Notes under the pieces: model-generated
What the model saw: the letters and a program-made list of their open reading frames with translations, nothing else
The model's database searches: none
Told to the model about the DNA's origin: nothing
NCBI RefSeq assembly: GCF_958405655.1
Contig: NZ_CATYWO010000002.1
Coordinates: 992,001-1,056,000, forward strand
Source: Ralstonia condita
GTDB taxonomy: Bacteria > Pseudomonadota > Gammaproteobacteria > Burkholderiales > Burkholderiaceae
Length of the DNA: 64,000 bases
Direction: 5' to 3'
Made by a program: the position numbers and the translations under genes
In this document: in pieces, positions 24,952 through 34,281 of the stretch
Layout of the letters: each line of letters opens with the position of its first letter
Position numbering within the stretch: the stretch's first letter is position 1

Positions 24952-26789
24952 TTGTCCCACCAGGTGGCAGTGTTGGCGATCTTGATGATCGAATACAGGG
25001 CGCTGGCCAGTACGTGGTCATTCTTGTAGCTGTCCTGGTGCTCGTAGCCGGTCTGCCGGAACAACGAGCCACGCACCGCTTCGGCTGAAGCCTTCGCGGG
25101 CACCGTTTGGTCGCCGGGGTCTTCGGGTGGTTGCAAGCGCAAGGTCAAGAGCTTGTCGCTCTGGGTACGTACCACGACGCGGCCGACGGCATCCTCGGTT
25201 TGCAGTGTCCAGGTGAGCGGATCGCCGTGCGGCGTGAGGTCTTCGGTCTCGGCTTGCCACGTTACAATACCGTAAGCCAACTGGTTGAAGTCCCCGCCAT
25301 AGCTAGCGTAGGTGATGGGGTGGTACAGATCCTTGATGTTCTTGTGGAATTTCTGCGCCTCACCAATCTTCAACTTGGCGGCAATCTCGGCATTCATCTC
25401 GTCGAATAGCTTCTTAGCCGGATTAATCCACTCCGGATTGAATAGTCGCCACCACTGCTTTGGGCTACGCCCATAGATGTCATATACCGGCTCGCCGATG
25501 GCCGCAGGCGGCGTTGGCTTGCTGGTGCCAAGCGTCTTGTGCAATTGCATGTCCTGCTGATACATCTTCAACGCATCGTCCGATGTAGCGGGCAACGCCA
25601 TCGCTGGCCTTGTATTACGATCGCCCGCTGCCTTCAGACGCAGCCAACCGCGCGGGTAGGAGGCATTCGGTAGCAGTTCGAGCGGGCCGGAGGCATTCGC
25701 AAAAACTGGAGTGACCTCCTTGCCGGTTCTACCCATCACGTTGCGTGCAATGTTGCCCACCAAGTTATCTTGCTCGTCATTGCCCGCACGCACCCGCTTG
25801 TAGGCGGCCGCCGCGCCCAGCGCGGGCTGCACACTGTGGTAAATGCCGAGAATCTTGTCCTTGATGTTGCCGTATTCGGGATGCAGCAATGCCCGCGCTA
25901 CCAGCCCTCCCATCGAGTGCGTCACAACAATGACCTTCTCGCAATTGCGCCCATTGTCCAAGTACATCCGGATGATGTCGTTGATGCGCTTGGCGACCTT
26001 TTGGGCGGAGGTACCATTGCTTTGAAGCCAGTTGTAGCCCACGGCGTAGACGGGGTACCAACAGTTGGCCACACGCTTGATGTCTGCCTCGGTCAGCGCG
26101 TCGCCCGCCCCGCCCCAGTAGTCCGGGTTGACGCCAAGCACTTGTAAGTGCCCGCCATGTTTCCAGATGGGAGAAAGTTCTCCCGTCAATGGGACCAACA
26201 TGCTGTTCAGGCGCTTCTCGAGCAACTTGATCACGTTGCCATAGGAGTCGAACATGACTTCGCTCCAACCGCGCCAACGGGCTTTCTGTGCTGCGGTGGA
26301 TTCGTGTTTGCCGCGTATGGCTTTCCACTGCTCCGCTGCGGGCAGCAATGGTGCGCTCATCAGCAAGCCAATGTTGGGCAATCCATCCGGCACGTTGGCA
26401 TGTCGCTTGTCGGAACTGACCGTTTTCTTGCCGGTCATGTCGAACTTGCCGGCGTCCTCGGTGATCTCGTAGCGATCGACCTCGGTTTCATCTGGGTCGA
26501 AGTTCCTTTGCCGTTCGTTTGGAGAATCCTTGCGGCGCGCAAGAGTGTTCCCCGTGTCATCGGGTCTCCAGGCGACGTTGTCGTCGCGCTTGAGGTCCGA
26601 CTGCCGTTGCTTGCTCATGCGCAGGTGGCTGCCCATGACGCCAGGCAAGAAAATCACAGGAATGACCCTGTCAGGATGGCACTGCAAACTGACGCGGCAT
26701 TTGTCGGTCGAGGGCGTGAGAGCAATGGTGGCTCCGGCATGCCCGCCGATTTCTTCCCCGATGGGCAGGTGGATGCGGTCAGTTTCCAT
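24948..26789 (-). CDS. tle4: T6SS phospholipase effector, Tle4-like alpha/beta hydrolase
   Basis: This 613-aa alpha/beta hydrolase has the nucleophile elbow THSMGGLVARA (Ser292) and an oxyanion-type segment PVIFLPGVMGSHLR near residue 45, the PGAP1/lipase pattern of Tle4 effectors. Tle4 effectors attack phospholipids after T6SS delivery to the periplasm. There is no signal peptide, as expected for a VgrG-borne cargo. The start is taken as ATG at 26789, overlapping vgrG by 11 bp; a GTG at 26828 would add 13 residues. Order vgrG-tle4-tli4 is the classical arrangement. The Asp and His of the triad lie in the C-terminal half but cannot be assigned with certainty. Confidence 0.85.
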   Translation of the reverse strand: METDRIHLPIGEEIGGHAGATIALTPSTDKCRVSLQCHPDRVIPVIFLPGVMGSHLRMSKQRQSDLKRDDNVAWRPDDTGNTLARRKDSPNERQRNFDPDETEVDRYEITEDAGKFDMTGKKTVSSDKRHANVPDGLPNIGLLMSAPLLPAAEQWKAIRGKHESTAAQKARWRGWSEVMFDSYGNVIKLLEKRLNSMLVPLTGELSPIWKHGGHLQVLGVNPDYWGGAGDALTEADIKRVANCWYPVYAVGYNWLQSNGTSAQKVAKRINDIIRMYLDNGRNCEKVIVVTHSMGGLVARALLHPEYGNIKDKILGIYHSVQPALGAAAAYKRVRAGNDEQDNLVGNIARNVMGRTGKEVTPVFANASGPLELLPNASYPRGWLRLKAAGDRNTRPAMALPATSDDALKMYQQDMQLHKTLGTSKPTPPAAIGEPVYDIYGRSPKQWWRLFNPEWINPAKKLFDEMNAEIAAKLKIGEAQKFHKNIKDLYHPITYASYGGDFNQLAYGIVTWQAETEDLTPHGDPLTWTLQTEDAVGRVVVRTQSDKLLTLRLQPPEDPGDQTVPAKASAEAVRGSLFRQTGYEHQDSYKNDHVLASALYSIIKIANTATWWDK

Positions 26790-29388
26790 GCAGCAGGTCC
26801 AGAATTTGAATTTGGAGGTTTTCCGCACTTTGGCTTCGATGCAGCTTGGTCAAGCCATCGGAGCCGGTCACGCCTTCGATCACGCTGCCGTCGGCATGCG
26901 TCATGCGGAATTTGCGGTTGGCAGCCGGGGAGCCATCGGGTAGGTGCAGATAGACCTCCTGGTCGAAATCACTGTGTGGCGGTGAAACAGCGTCAAGGCT
27001 CATGCCGTCGGGCCCGGTGACGTTATATGAGCCCGCATGAATTTGCTTCTTCCCGCTCATACCCTCAACGATCTGCTGAGGCGTTAAACGCAGGTAGGTT
27101 TGCCCGACCTTGAACAAGATGCCCTCGTCGGCTTCGAGCACGATTTCGCCAAGCGAGCGCAAATGAACCTTGCGTTTGGCCGTGCCCTTTATGTCGCCAT
27201 CCTGCGCTTCGAGCACGATGTGATCGGTGGCGGCCACGAGCTTGATTCCAAGGCTGTGTGCGAAGAGTGCAATACGCCGTGCAGCGCTGGCAAAGAACCC
27301 GCCATTGGTAACGAAGGATGCGTGCTTGCCCGTGGTGAAGGCCAGATGCTCGCCGCTGTGCAACTGCGTGGATTGGGCGGTGGTTGTGGCCAAGCCAGCG
27401 GGCGATGCCAGCACGAGGTGCGGAGTACTCAGTTCGCCATGCACCTCGCCTGATCCGCGGATTTCATCGTGCTGCGCCTTGAGAGCTTTGGCTACATCTT
27501 GTTGCTCGGCATCCTGTGCGTTGTGATGCTGTGCGACCTGGCCCGTCGTATCGTGGGCATGTTGGGCCTGATGCAGCCGGGCGGTTGCCTCGCCCATGTC
27601 CTTGTGGTGCGCTTTGGCATCGGGCCGGGCTTCGGTGCTAATCAGCAAGCCATCGCCACCGCGCACGGCACCGTGCCCGTCGGTGCGCAATTCGAACCCT
27701 TCGCCGCGTTTCTCCTGGCGCCCGATGCCGCGCAGGATGCGGGTGATAAAGCCCAGGCTGAGGCTGGAATTCTGGTGATCGCTTTGCAGTTGCGTCTGAA
27801 TTTGTCCCTGCGTGTCGTCCTGCACGAAGGTGTTCGTGCCACCTCCGTGCAGTTCTTTGCTGACGAAGCCCGACAGTGCGTGATGCCCCGGCATGGGCCA
27901 CAGGGGCATGTTGTTCCGGTTAGGGACCCGGCCGGTGATGATTGGACAATCGGGATCGCCATTGAGGAAATCGACGATGACTTCCTGGCCGATACGCGGA
28001 ATATGAATAGCCCCGAAGCGCTCGCCTTGCCATGGAGACGACGCTCGCACCCAGCAGGAACTGTTGGCGTTTCGTTGGCCGATGCGGTCCCAGTGGAATT
28101 GCAGGCGGACGCGGCCGTATTCGTCGGTCCAGACCTCCTGGTTTTCGGGGCCGACTACGGTGGCCGTTTGCGGGCCAGTCGTTCTCGGCTTGGGTTGCGT
28201 GCGCTCGGGGCGGAAGAGCTCGTTGCTGGGCTGCGCGGTGAAGCTGACTTCGCAGTACCACGGTTGACCACCCCCTGATGCTTCGGGCACGTCCTCAATT
28301 CGGAGCTGCGTGCCGAGGATCAGGTACTCTCGATTGGCTTCGTCTTGCAAGAAGTGCGTCAGCCTGAAGGTGCAGCCAGGCACCATGGCGCGGACATTGC
28401 CAGCCCCGCTGACTCGCCGGCCGTGCTGACGTAAGGCTTCCATTCGCAGACGGGCGATTTGATTGCCTTCGGCCCATGGGTCGTTGCCGGTGGCGGGCTG
28501 GCTGTGGTCACCGGGCCATTCGCGCACTTCGGCTTCCGCGTGGGCGGTGTCGAGCGGATCGGAGGCGCGGACGGTCAGGTCCGCCGTTGGCTTGACGAAG
28601 TCGTAGTCGGTGCTGGCCCATTGGCCGGAGACGACGCGGTCGTGCAGCTCAAAGGTGTGCAGGTGTTCTTCGTCGATGCGATCAGAGGACGATTGCCAGC
28701 GGATCGTTTGATATGCGGGGCTGGCGAACGGAGCAAATGCGCCATTGCCATCGGTGAGGATCAGACGGTGCTTGCCGCCGCTGTGCTCGATGTGCCAGGA
28801 AATGCCCCACTCTTGTGTAAGGCGCTGGAAGAACTCGAAGTCGCTTTCGTTGTATTGAACCTGGTACTCGCGCCTGGGGTAGCGAGCGACATCCAGACGG
28901 CGTTCAACGGGGAAGATGTAGTCGGCGAGCAGGGCGTCGAGGATCTCGACAACGGTTTGCTGTTGGAAGATGCGGGTGTCGCGGTTGAGGGTGGCTAACC
29001 AGAGCCAGGGACGAATTGTGAGACGGTATTTGATCTGCCGGCCTTGGCCTACAGGAATGGGGCCAACGATGTCGCTGACCAGACCGGTGATCTCTCGCCT
29101 GCCGGCGCCGATGCCACCTCCAAGACCAAAGCCGTTGCCATCCAGCGCAATGGTGACAGTGAGTTCCTGTCCGCGTAGTGCGTTGGTGTCGAGATTCGCC
29201 CCCGGGCCGTACAGAACGTTGCGATCGTCGGGGGTCTTGAGTTCGATTTCGTACTCGAACAGCTCGCCCAGTTGCTCTGCACCGGAGAGTCTGGAAAACA
29301 CCAGGGCTGGTTGGCCCATGACCTCCGGCAATCCAGCCCCGGAGACGGTAACGGTTCGGGTGGCAAACGGTAACTCTCGACGGCCCAT
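26779..29388 (-). CDS. vgrG: T6SS spike protein VgrG (TssI) with C-terminal extension
   Basis: This 869-aa spike protein has a gp27-like N-terminal region (about 25-360: ALVFSRLSGAEQLGELFEYEIEL...), a gp5/OB domain (TVVGPENQEVWTDEYGRVRLQFHWD; SPWQGERFGAIHIPRIGQEVIVDFLNGDPD) and a DUF2345 beta-helix region (about 560-760). The last 95 residues continue past the usual end as a beta-rich segment (EVYLHLPDGSPAANRKFRMTHADGSVIEGVTGSDG) resembling the transthyretin-like extensions that load effectors. It is translated with the downstream lipase gene. No T6SS sheath or baseplate genes are in the window, so this is an orphan vgrG island. Confidence 0.93.
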   Translation of the reverse strand: MGRRELPFATRTVTVSGAGLPEVMGQPALVFSRLSGAEQLGELFEYEIELKTPDDRNVLYGPGANLDTNALRGQELTVTIALDGNGFGLGGGIGAGRREITGLVSDIVGPIPVGQGRQIKYRLTIRPWLWLATLNRDTRIFQQQTVVEILDALLADYIFPVERRLDVARYPRREYQVQYNESDFEFFQRLTQEWGISWHIEHSGGKHRLILTDGNGAFAPFASPAYQTIRWQSSSDRIDEEHLHTFELHDRVVSGQWASTDYDFVKPTADLTVRASDPLDTAHAEAEVREWPGDHSQPATGNDPWAEGNQIARLRMEALRQHGRRVSGAGNVRAMVPGCTFRLTHFLQDEANREYLILGTQLRIEDVPEASGGGQPWYCEVSFTAQPSNELFRPERTQPKPRTTGPQTATVVGPENQEVWTDEYGRVRLQFHWDRIGQRNANSSCWVRASSPWQGERFGAIHIPRIGQEVIVDFLNGDPDCPIITGRVPNRNNMPLWPMPGHHALSGFVSKELHGGGTNTFVQDDTQGQIQTQLQSDHQNSSLSLGFITRILRGIGRQEKRGEGFELRTDGHGAVRGGDGLLISTEARPDAKAHHKDMGEATARLHQAQHAHDTTGQVAQHHNAQDAEQQDVAKALKAQHDEIRGSGEVHGELSTPHLVLASPAGLATTTAQSTQLHSGEHLAFTTGKHASFVTNGGFFASAARRIALFAHSLGIKLVAATDHIVLEAQDGDIKGTAKRKVHLRSLGEIVLEADEGILFKVGQTYLRLTPQQIVEGMSGKKQIHAGSYNVTGPDGMSLDAVSPPHSDFDQEVYLHLPDGSPAANRKFRMTHADGSVIEGVTGSDGLTKLHRSQSAENLQIQILDLLHGN

Positions 29389-29495
29389 GGCGGCAACGCT
29401 CCAGCTCGGGAAGCTGTTGAGCGTAGCCAGCGAGAGGCCCGTTTGCCTGCGAATTCACAAAAAAATCCAATCTGCCAGGGTGGTGAATCGTCTCC
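29389..29495 (-). promoter_or_regulatory. Upstream region of the vgrG island
   Basis: This 107-bp spacer is the only place for a promoter of the vgrG operon before the acylase remnant. It contains an A-rich tract (CACAAAAAAATCC near 29457-29468). No clear -35/-10 pair or ribosome site is seen, and the vgrG ATG at 29388 lacks an obvious Shine-Dalgarno. Confidence 0.35.
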
Positions 29496-29749
29496 TTACT
29501 TCCCAGGCACCAGACGCACGCGCGACTCGGTTGCCGCCTCGACCGCCTTGCGCGAATACAGCAGCGGGAAGTACTCGCCCTTGAGCCACAGCGGTGCCAG
29601 GTCGCGGTAGTGCGGGCTGTCAGGGTTGCCGGACTGGCCGGGCAGGTTGACGGCGCGTGAGCTGTCCCAGTTGCCGACGTCCACCACTGTGCGGAACGAC
29701 GGGCCGTTGGTCTGCAGGAAAGCAGAACAGGAATGAAACGGATTGGCAT
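29496..29749 (-). pseudogene. Penicillin-acylase-family gene remnant
   Basis: The minus-strand frame ending at 29496 encodes NGPSFRTVVDVGNWDSSRAVNLPGQSGNPDSPHYRDLAPLWLKGEYFPLLYSR, the conserved C-terminal end of penicillin/AHL acylases (N-terminal nucleophile hydrolases of about 800 aa). Only about 70 residues of homology survive (to about 29717). Immediately upstream, in another frame, is a signal-peptide-like start MPIRFIPVLLS (ATG at 29749), which could be the old 5' end fused after a large internal deletion. The catalytic Ser and most of the protein are gone, so it is non-functional. Confidence 0.7.
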
Positions 29750-30025
29750 GGCGATGCGGTCTCCTCTCGGAGCCTGGAATGCCGGCGCAACCCGAGGTGG
29801 CAGCGGGCATCAGGCGTTCTCGTGGGTACGACAGATAGCCGCGAGTACGGACGATGGGAAAGGCAAGCTGACCGATCGGTGAAGCTGGATCTTGGGAATT
29901 GCCAGGAGAGCGATGCCTACCGATGAGCACATGGGCTCAGTATGCGGGCGCCAGCGCACTCGCGCCAATAACGCTTGTTGAGCCCCCCATTCCACCAAGG
30001 TATGACTGCCCGTGCGCGGATAGCG
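29750..30025. other. Intergenic, no gene seen
   Basis: This stretch lies between the acylase remnant and the hybrid kinase stop. It may hold the old promoter of the broken acylase gene: on the minus strand GAGAGGAGACC lies close to the residual ATG at 29749. No RNA gene or convincing short protein is visible. Confidence 0.4.
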
Positions 30026-32065
30026 TCAGGCCAGTGTCTCGGGCCCGACCTTCCGCCGTACATTGGCCGCCAGCACGTGCCCCAGTTCGCCAGGGAAGAT
30101 CGGTTTGGTGATGACGGATTGGTAGCCGGCCTCCTTGGCGGCCTTCAAACGGATCGGGTCCGCGAATGCCGTTACGGCGATGGCAGGTAGCTCAGTCATG
30201 CCGCTGGCCCGTACTGCGCGTACGAGCTGCATGCCGTCCATGCCGGGCATGGCCAGGTCGCTGACGAGCGCGTCGAACCGATGATCGACATCCTTCAGTA
30301 CCTCGAGCGCCGCTGCGCCGCTCGAAACGGTCACCACTTCGGCGCCGTAGCGCTCGAGCATCAACGCAATCACGCCAAGCGACTCGGGGTTGTCATCCAC
30401 CGCCAGCACGCGGATGCCGTCGAGTGCGGGCATGCCTGTCCCCGCGACGAGCCCTGGAATGTTCCCAGCCCCGTTGTCTGACGGTAATGCATGCAGTGGC
30501 AGGGAGACCGCCATGGTCGTGCCCTGATTGACGCCGCTGCTGGCTGCGGTGATACGGCCTCGGTGCAGCTCGACCAGCTGCTTGGCGATGGCCAGGCCCA
30601 GCCCCAGCCCGCCGTGACGACGCGTGCTCGACAGGTCGGCCTGCTGGAAGCGGTCGAAGACGTGTGGCAGAAAGGCCGGTTCGATGCCGATGCCCGTATC
30701 GCGCACGGTAACCACCACGCCCTCCGGGGCCGCGTGCACCGATAGCCGGATATGCCCGCCATCGGGCGTGAACTTGACGGCATTGGCCAGCAGGTTCCAG
30801 AACACCTGTTTCAGACGCCCGGCATCGCCCTGCAGCATGGGCACCGGCAGGTATTCCGTGTCGATGGTGATCTGCTTCATGCGCGCCATCGGCTCGATCG
30901 TTTCGCGGGCGCGCTCCAGCACATCGGCCAGATCCACCGGCCCGATCTCCAGGGGAACCTTGCCCGACAGGATGGCGGACATGTCGAGCAGGTCGTCGAT
31001 CAGGTGAACCTGCGTGCGGGCACTGCGCTCGATGGCTTCGATACCGCGTTTGAACAAGCCTTCTTCGTAGGGGCGCATGTTCAGCAGCTGGGCCCAGCCC
31101 AGCACCGCGTTGAGCGGCGTGCGCAACTCGTGGCTCACGGTGGCGAGAAAATCGTCCTTCAGGCGGCTGGCGCGCTCGGCCTCTTCCCGCGCGAGCGATT
31201 CGACCTCGAGCAACTGCGCCCGGCGCGCTTCGGCCTGGCGGCGCTCGCTGATGTCGATGGCGGCGTTGGTCAGGCCGATGATCTCGCCTGTGTCGTCGCG
31301 CAATGGCATGACCACCACGTCGTACACGACCCGCTGCGTATGCCGCCGGCGGAAAGCGAACTCCACACGCGTGGGCGTTCCGCTGGCGATGACGCGCTGG
31401 CCCGCATCGGTCAATTGGGTCGCGGCGCGCCGACCGAATACCTCCCGCACGGTGCGGCCCAGCAGCTCTTCGGGCTGCAGGCCGAACACGGGGTTGTGCA
31501 CCCACGTGAAATGCATCGTGTTGTCGACGTCATAGAGGGAGATGGGCGACGCCTGCAGCGCGGCCAACAGCCGTTGTTGCGACAGGCGCTGCTGCGTCTC
31601 TGCCAGGGCGCGGCGCTCTGCCCCGGCGCGGGCGCGCCGCAACTGCTCGCACAGCCCGCAGATGAGCAAGGCGCCCACGGCAAACACCACCATCTGACCG
31701 GGTGTGAGCGGCAGCGTGGCCGGCCACGTCTGCAGTGCTGCCAGGGCAAAGAACAGCGCTGCGTAGCAGGCGATGGCCACCATGCCCGGCCAGAAGCCGC
31801 CGTACCACGCGGCAATCGTCACCACCGGAAATGCGAGGTAGAAGGGCAGCCGGATGCCGCCAGCCGATTCCAGCAGCATGCGCGCCACCGTGCCGAGGGC
31901 AGCCGCTCCGATCGCCACCAGCCATGCGGACGGACGGATCGCCGGTGCGATTTCCAGCCCGGCGCCGCTGAACGGCCCAGGATCGGAGGCCGGATGGGCC
32001 TGGCTGCCACGATGCGCAGCGAGCTTATCCAACAGGCGGGGCGAATGGGGCAGCATGGACTTCAC
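30026..32065 (-). CDS. Hybrid sensor histidine kinase / response regulator
   Basis: This 679-aa membrane sensor has an N-terminal multi-span DUF4118-like region (about 45-140), a PAS domain (about 165-275) followed by the linker DISERRQ, HisKA with phospho-acceptor His312 in VSHELRTPLNAVLGW, a HATPase domain with N- and G-boxes (FWNLLANAVKFTP; GLGLAIAKQLVELHRG), and a C-terminal receiver domain (about 555-670) with phospho-acceptor in VSDLAMPGMDG. A downstream phosphotransfer partner is not in the window. The start is GTG at 32065 or ATG at 32056; no ribosome site decides. It is monocistronic. Confidence 0.9.
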   Translation of the reverse strand: MKSMLPHSPRLLDKLAAHRGSQAHPASDPGPFSGAGLEIAPAIRPSAWLVAIGAAALGTVARMLLESAGGIRLPFYLAFPVVTIAAWYGGFWPGMVAIACYAALFFALAALQTWPATLPLTPGQMVVFAVGALLICGLCEQLRRARAGAERRALAETQQRLSQQRLLAALQASPISLYDVDNTMHFTWVHNPVFGLQPEELLGRTVREVFGRRAATQLTDAGQRVIASGTPTRVEFAFRRRHTQRVVYDVVVMPLRDDTGEIIGLTNAAIDISERRQAEARRAQLLEVESLAREEAERASRLKDDFLATVSHELRTPLNAVLGWAQLLNMRPYEEGLFKRGIEAIERSARTQVHLIDDLLDMSAILSGKVPLEIGPVDLADVLERARETIEPMARMKQITIDTEYLPVPMLQGDAGRLKQVFWNLLANAVKFTPDGGHIRLSVHAAPEGVVVTVRDTGIGIEPAFLPHVFDRFQQADLSSTRRHGGLGLGLAIAKQLVELHRGRITAASSGVNQGTTMAVSLPLHALPSDNGAGNIPGLVAGTGMPALDGIRVLAVDDNPESLGVIALMLERYGAEVVTVSSGAAALEVLKDVDHRFDALVSDLAMPGMDGMQLVRAVRASGMTELPAIAVTAFADPIRLKAAKEAGYQSVITKPIFPGELGHVLAANVRRKVGPETLA

Positions 32066-32207
32066 AATCGGGCGCGACAGGGCAGGGCGGCCAAAGGTGA
32101 CTCAGCATACGAGCTGGCCGACAACGATGCCATCAGGGTTTGGCTGACATGCCTGCAAGACGGCGCCCCATTCTTGCCGGAGCCAGCAGTGACGCTGGTT
32201 CCACGGG

Positions 32208-33491
32208 TTACCCTCCCGAGGTGGGGTGCTCCTGATGGGCGTCGCGCAGGCGATTGCGGTGTGCCAGCTGGGGAAACAGCCGCATCCACATCACGACCAC
32301 CAGCAGCGTGCCCAGGCCGCCCAGCACAACCGAGGCCACCGGCCCCAGCAGCCCGGCCAGCATGCCCGATTCGAACTCGCCCAACTGGTTGGATGCACCC
32401 ACGAAAACAGAATTGACCGCGCTGACCCGACCACGCATGGCATCGGGCGTGTCGAGTTGCACCAGCGATGTCCGGATCACGACACTGATCATGTCGGATG
32501 CACCGAGCACTACCAGCGCCAGCATCGACAATGGCAGCCAGCGCGAGAGGCCGAACACCAGCGTCGCCAGGCCAAAACCCGCCACCGCTGCGAACATCAC
32601 CCGGCCCACGTGCCGATCCAGCGGACGATGTGCGAGGAAGAGCGCCATGCCAAGCGCGCCCACGGCCGGCGCGGAACGGAGCAGCCCCAGCCCCCAGGCC
32701 CCTGTGCCGAGGATGTCGCGCGCATAGATCGGCAGCAGCGCCGTCGCCCCGCCCAGCAGCACGGCGAACAGGTCGAGCGAGATGGCGCCCAGCACCACCG
32801 GCCGCCCCTTGATGAAGGCGATGCCGGCAAACAGCGACTCCAGGCTCACCGGCGTACTGACCGGCGCGGCACGTTCCATGCGCACCAGTGCCAACAGGAC
32901 ATGGGCAAGCAGGAACAGCCCCGCTGCCGTGGCGTACACCACAGGAGCACCGGCCACGTAAAGGAAACCGCCCACCGCCGGCCCGAGGATGATGCCGGTC
33001 TGGCCCGCCGAGCTGGACAACGCGACAGCGCGCGGCAGCGCCTGGGGCGGCACCAGCGAGGGCAGCAGCGCTTGCAGCGTCGGCGTTTCGAATGCCCGCA
33101 TCGCGCCGATCACGACCACGCAGAGGAAGATGGCCTGCACGCCGGCGTGGCCCGTCAGCGCTGTGGCGGACAGCGTCAGCGCCACCAGTGCCTCGATGGA
33201 CTGGCACGTGCGCACCACGCGGCGCCGGTCGTAGCGATCGGCAATGTGCCCCGAGGCGAGCACCAGCATCACCGACGGCAGAAACTGCACGAGCCCGACC
33301 AGCCCGAGCACATAGGCGCTGCGTGTGAGGTCGTAGATCTGCCAGCCGACGGCCACCCCAAACATCTGGTACGCAAAGGTGGTGGACAGCCTCGCGAACC
33401 AGAACAGGCGGAAAGCCCCGTAGGAGAACGGCGTGTGCGACGGCGTTTGCGCGGGCGCGTGAGGAGTGGAAAGACCGGCGTCGCCAGACAC
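32208..33491 (-). CDS. Major facilitator superfamily exporter (EntS/MFS_3-like)
   Basis: This 427-aa 12-span MFS protein begins PFSYGAFRLFWFARLSTTFAYQMFGVAVGWQIYDLT and has the loop 2-3 motif GHIADRYDRRRVV, typical of the EntS-like MFS_3 group that exports siderophores or drugs. The substrate cannot be read from the sequence, and no siderophore genes are near. The start is GTG at 33491; no strong ribosome site is seen. It stands alone between the hybrid kinase and a divergent DUF3175 gene. Confidence 0.88.
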   Translation of the reverse strand: MSGDAGLSTPHAPAQTPSHTPFSYGAFRLFWFARLSTTFAYQMFGVAVGWQIYDLTRSAYVLGLVGLVQFLPSVMLVLASGHIADRYDRRRVVRTCQSIEALVALTLSATALTGHAGVQAIFLCVVVIGAMRAFETPTLQALLPSLVPPQALPRAVALSSSAGQTGIILGPAVGGFLYVAGAPVVYATAAGLFLLAHVLLALVRMERAAPVSTPVSLESLFAGIAFIKGRPVVLGAISLDLFAVLLGGATALLPIYARDILGTGAWGLGLLRSAPAVGALGMALFLAHRPLDRHVGRVMFAAVAGFGLATLVFGLSRWLPLSMLALVVLGASDMISVVIRTSLVQLDTPDAMRGRVSAVNSVFVGASNQLGEFESGMLAGLLGPVASVVLGGLGTLLVVVMWMRLFPQLAHRNRLRDAHQEHPTSGG

Positions 33492-33634
33492 GTTGAATGC
33501 GCGCCGGAAGCCGGCGATCTGCGAGATGGAATTGCGAAATGTCCACTATCGTAACGGAAGCAGGCCGCGCGCACGTGCCCGCCCAGGTATGACGCTTGCG
33601 AAACAGCCTGACCATGATTACAGGAGATTTCACC

Positions 33635-33985
33635 ATGACCGCCAGCCGCCCCAAGTCAAAGGCCCGGTCGAACGCGGGCAAGGCCGTACCGCACCGCTGG
33701 TCGCACCACGTGATGGAAACGAGCGATGCACTCGATCTTGAGCCTGGCATCTTCCAATCACGCAATCCGGCGCGTATCGCCACGTCGCTCAAGGCCTCCG
33801 CCGAACGCAGCAGGCGGCGAAAGGGGACGGCATTTCAGTCGGCCATGTCGATGCTGACGTTCTATATCAACCGGGCCGGGCACAACCTGGGCGCCGGTCG
33901 ACGGCACATTCTGGAGCGTGCCAAAGACGATCTGCGCGCCCAGTTCGGTCGCCCCGCCCGCCGAACCCGGAAGGCCCGCCATTGA
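33635..33985 (+). CDS. DUF3175 domain protein
   Basis: This 116-aa basic cytosolic protein has the DUF3175 signature HRWSHHVMETSDALDLEPGIF...RIATSLKASAERSRRRKGTAFQSAMSMLTFYINRAGHNL. Its function is unknown; the very basic termini suggest nucleic-acid contact. The ATG at 33635 is chosen because AGGAGA lies eight bases upstream, over an ATG at 33614 that lacks one. It is convergent with the next small gene with only 20 bp between the stops. Confidence 0.85.
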   Translation: MTASRPKSKARSNAGKAVPHRWSHHVMETSDALDLEPGIFQSRNPARIATSLKASAERSRRRKGTAFQSAMSMLTFYINRAGHNLGAGRRHILERAKDDLRAQFGRPARRTRKARH

Positions 33986-34005
33986 GCGACGGCCGACCGG
34001 CGTGC

Positions 34006-34281
34006 TCACAGGGTCAGCATCACACTGAGCAACTGGCGGGCGACGGCCTTGTAGTCGCCCTGCGGAGAATAGGTCGAAAGCGTCTTGCCCCGATATTTGA
34101 CCGTCACGATGCCGTTGCGGGCGGAATAGGTCGCCTCGATGCGGCGGTCACCCCGGTCGATATGAAAGGCAATGGTCTGCGCCACCAGCCGGGATGTTTC
34201 TGCGGCAGCAGGCAGGACGGAAGCCGGTCGCGCCGGCAGCGGCGAGGACAGGGCGGATGCTGGTGGCTCGGGGTGGCGCAT
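34006..34281 (-). CDS. Hypothetical protein
   Basis: I do not recognise this 91-aa protein. An N-terminal Ala/Pro/Ser-rich stretch precedes a compact C-terminal region (QTIAFHIDRGDRRIEATYSARNGIVTVKYRGKT) that looks like a small beta-rich domain. The start is ATG at 34281 with AAGAGGAAG just upstream. A long in-frame 5' extension has no ribosome site and crosses the promoter region of dodecin, so it is rejected. There is no signal peptide. Confidence 0.6.
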   Translation of the reverse strand: MRHPEPPASALSSPLPARPASVLPAAAETSRLVAQTIAFHIDRGDRRIEATYSARNGIVTVKYRGKTLSTYSPQGDYKAVARQLLSVMLTL

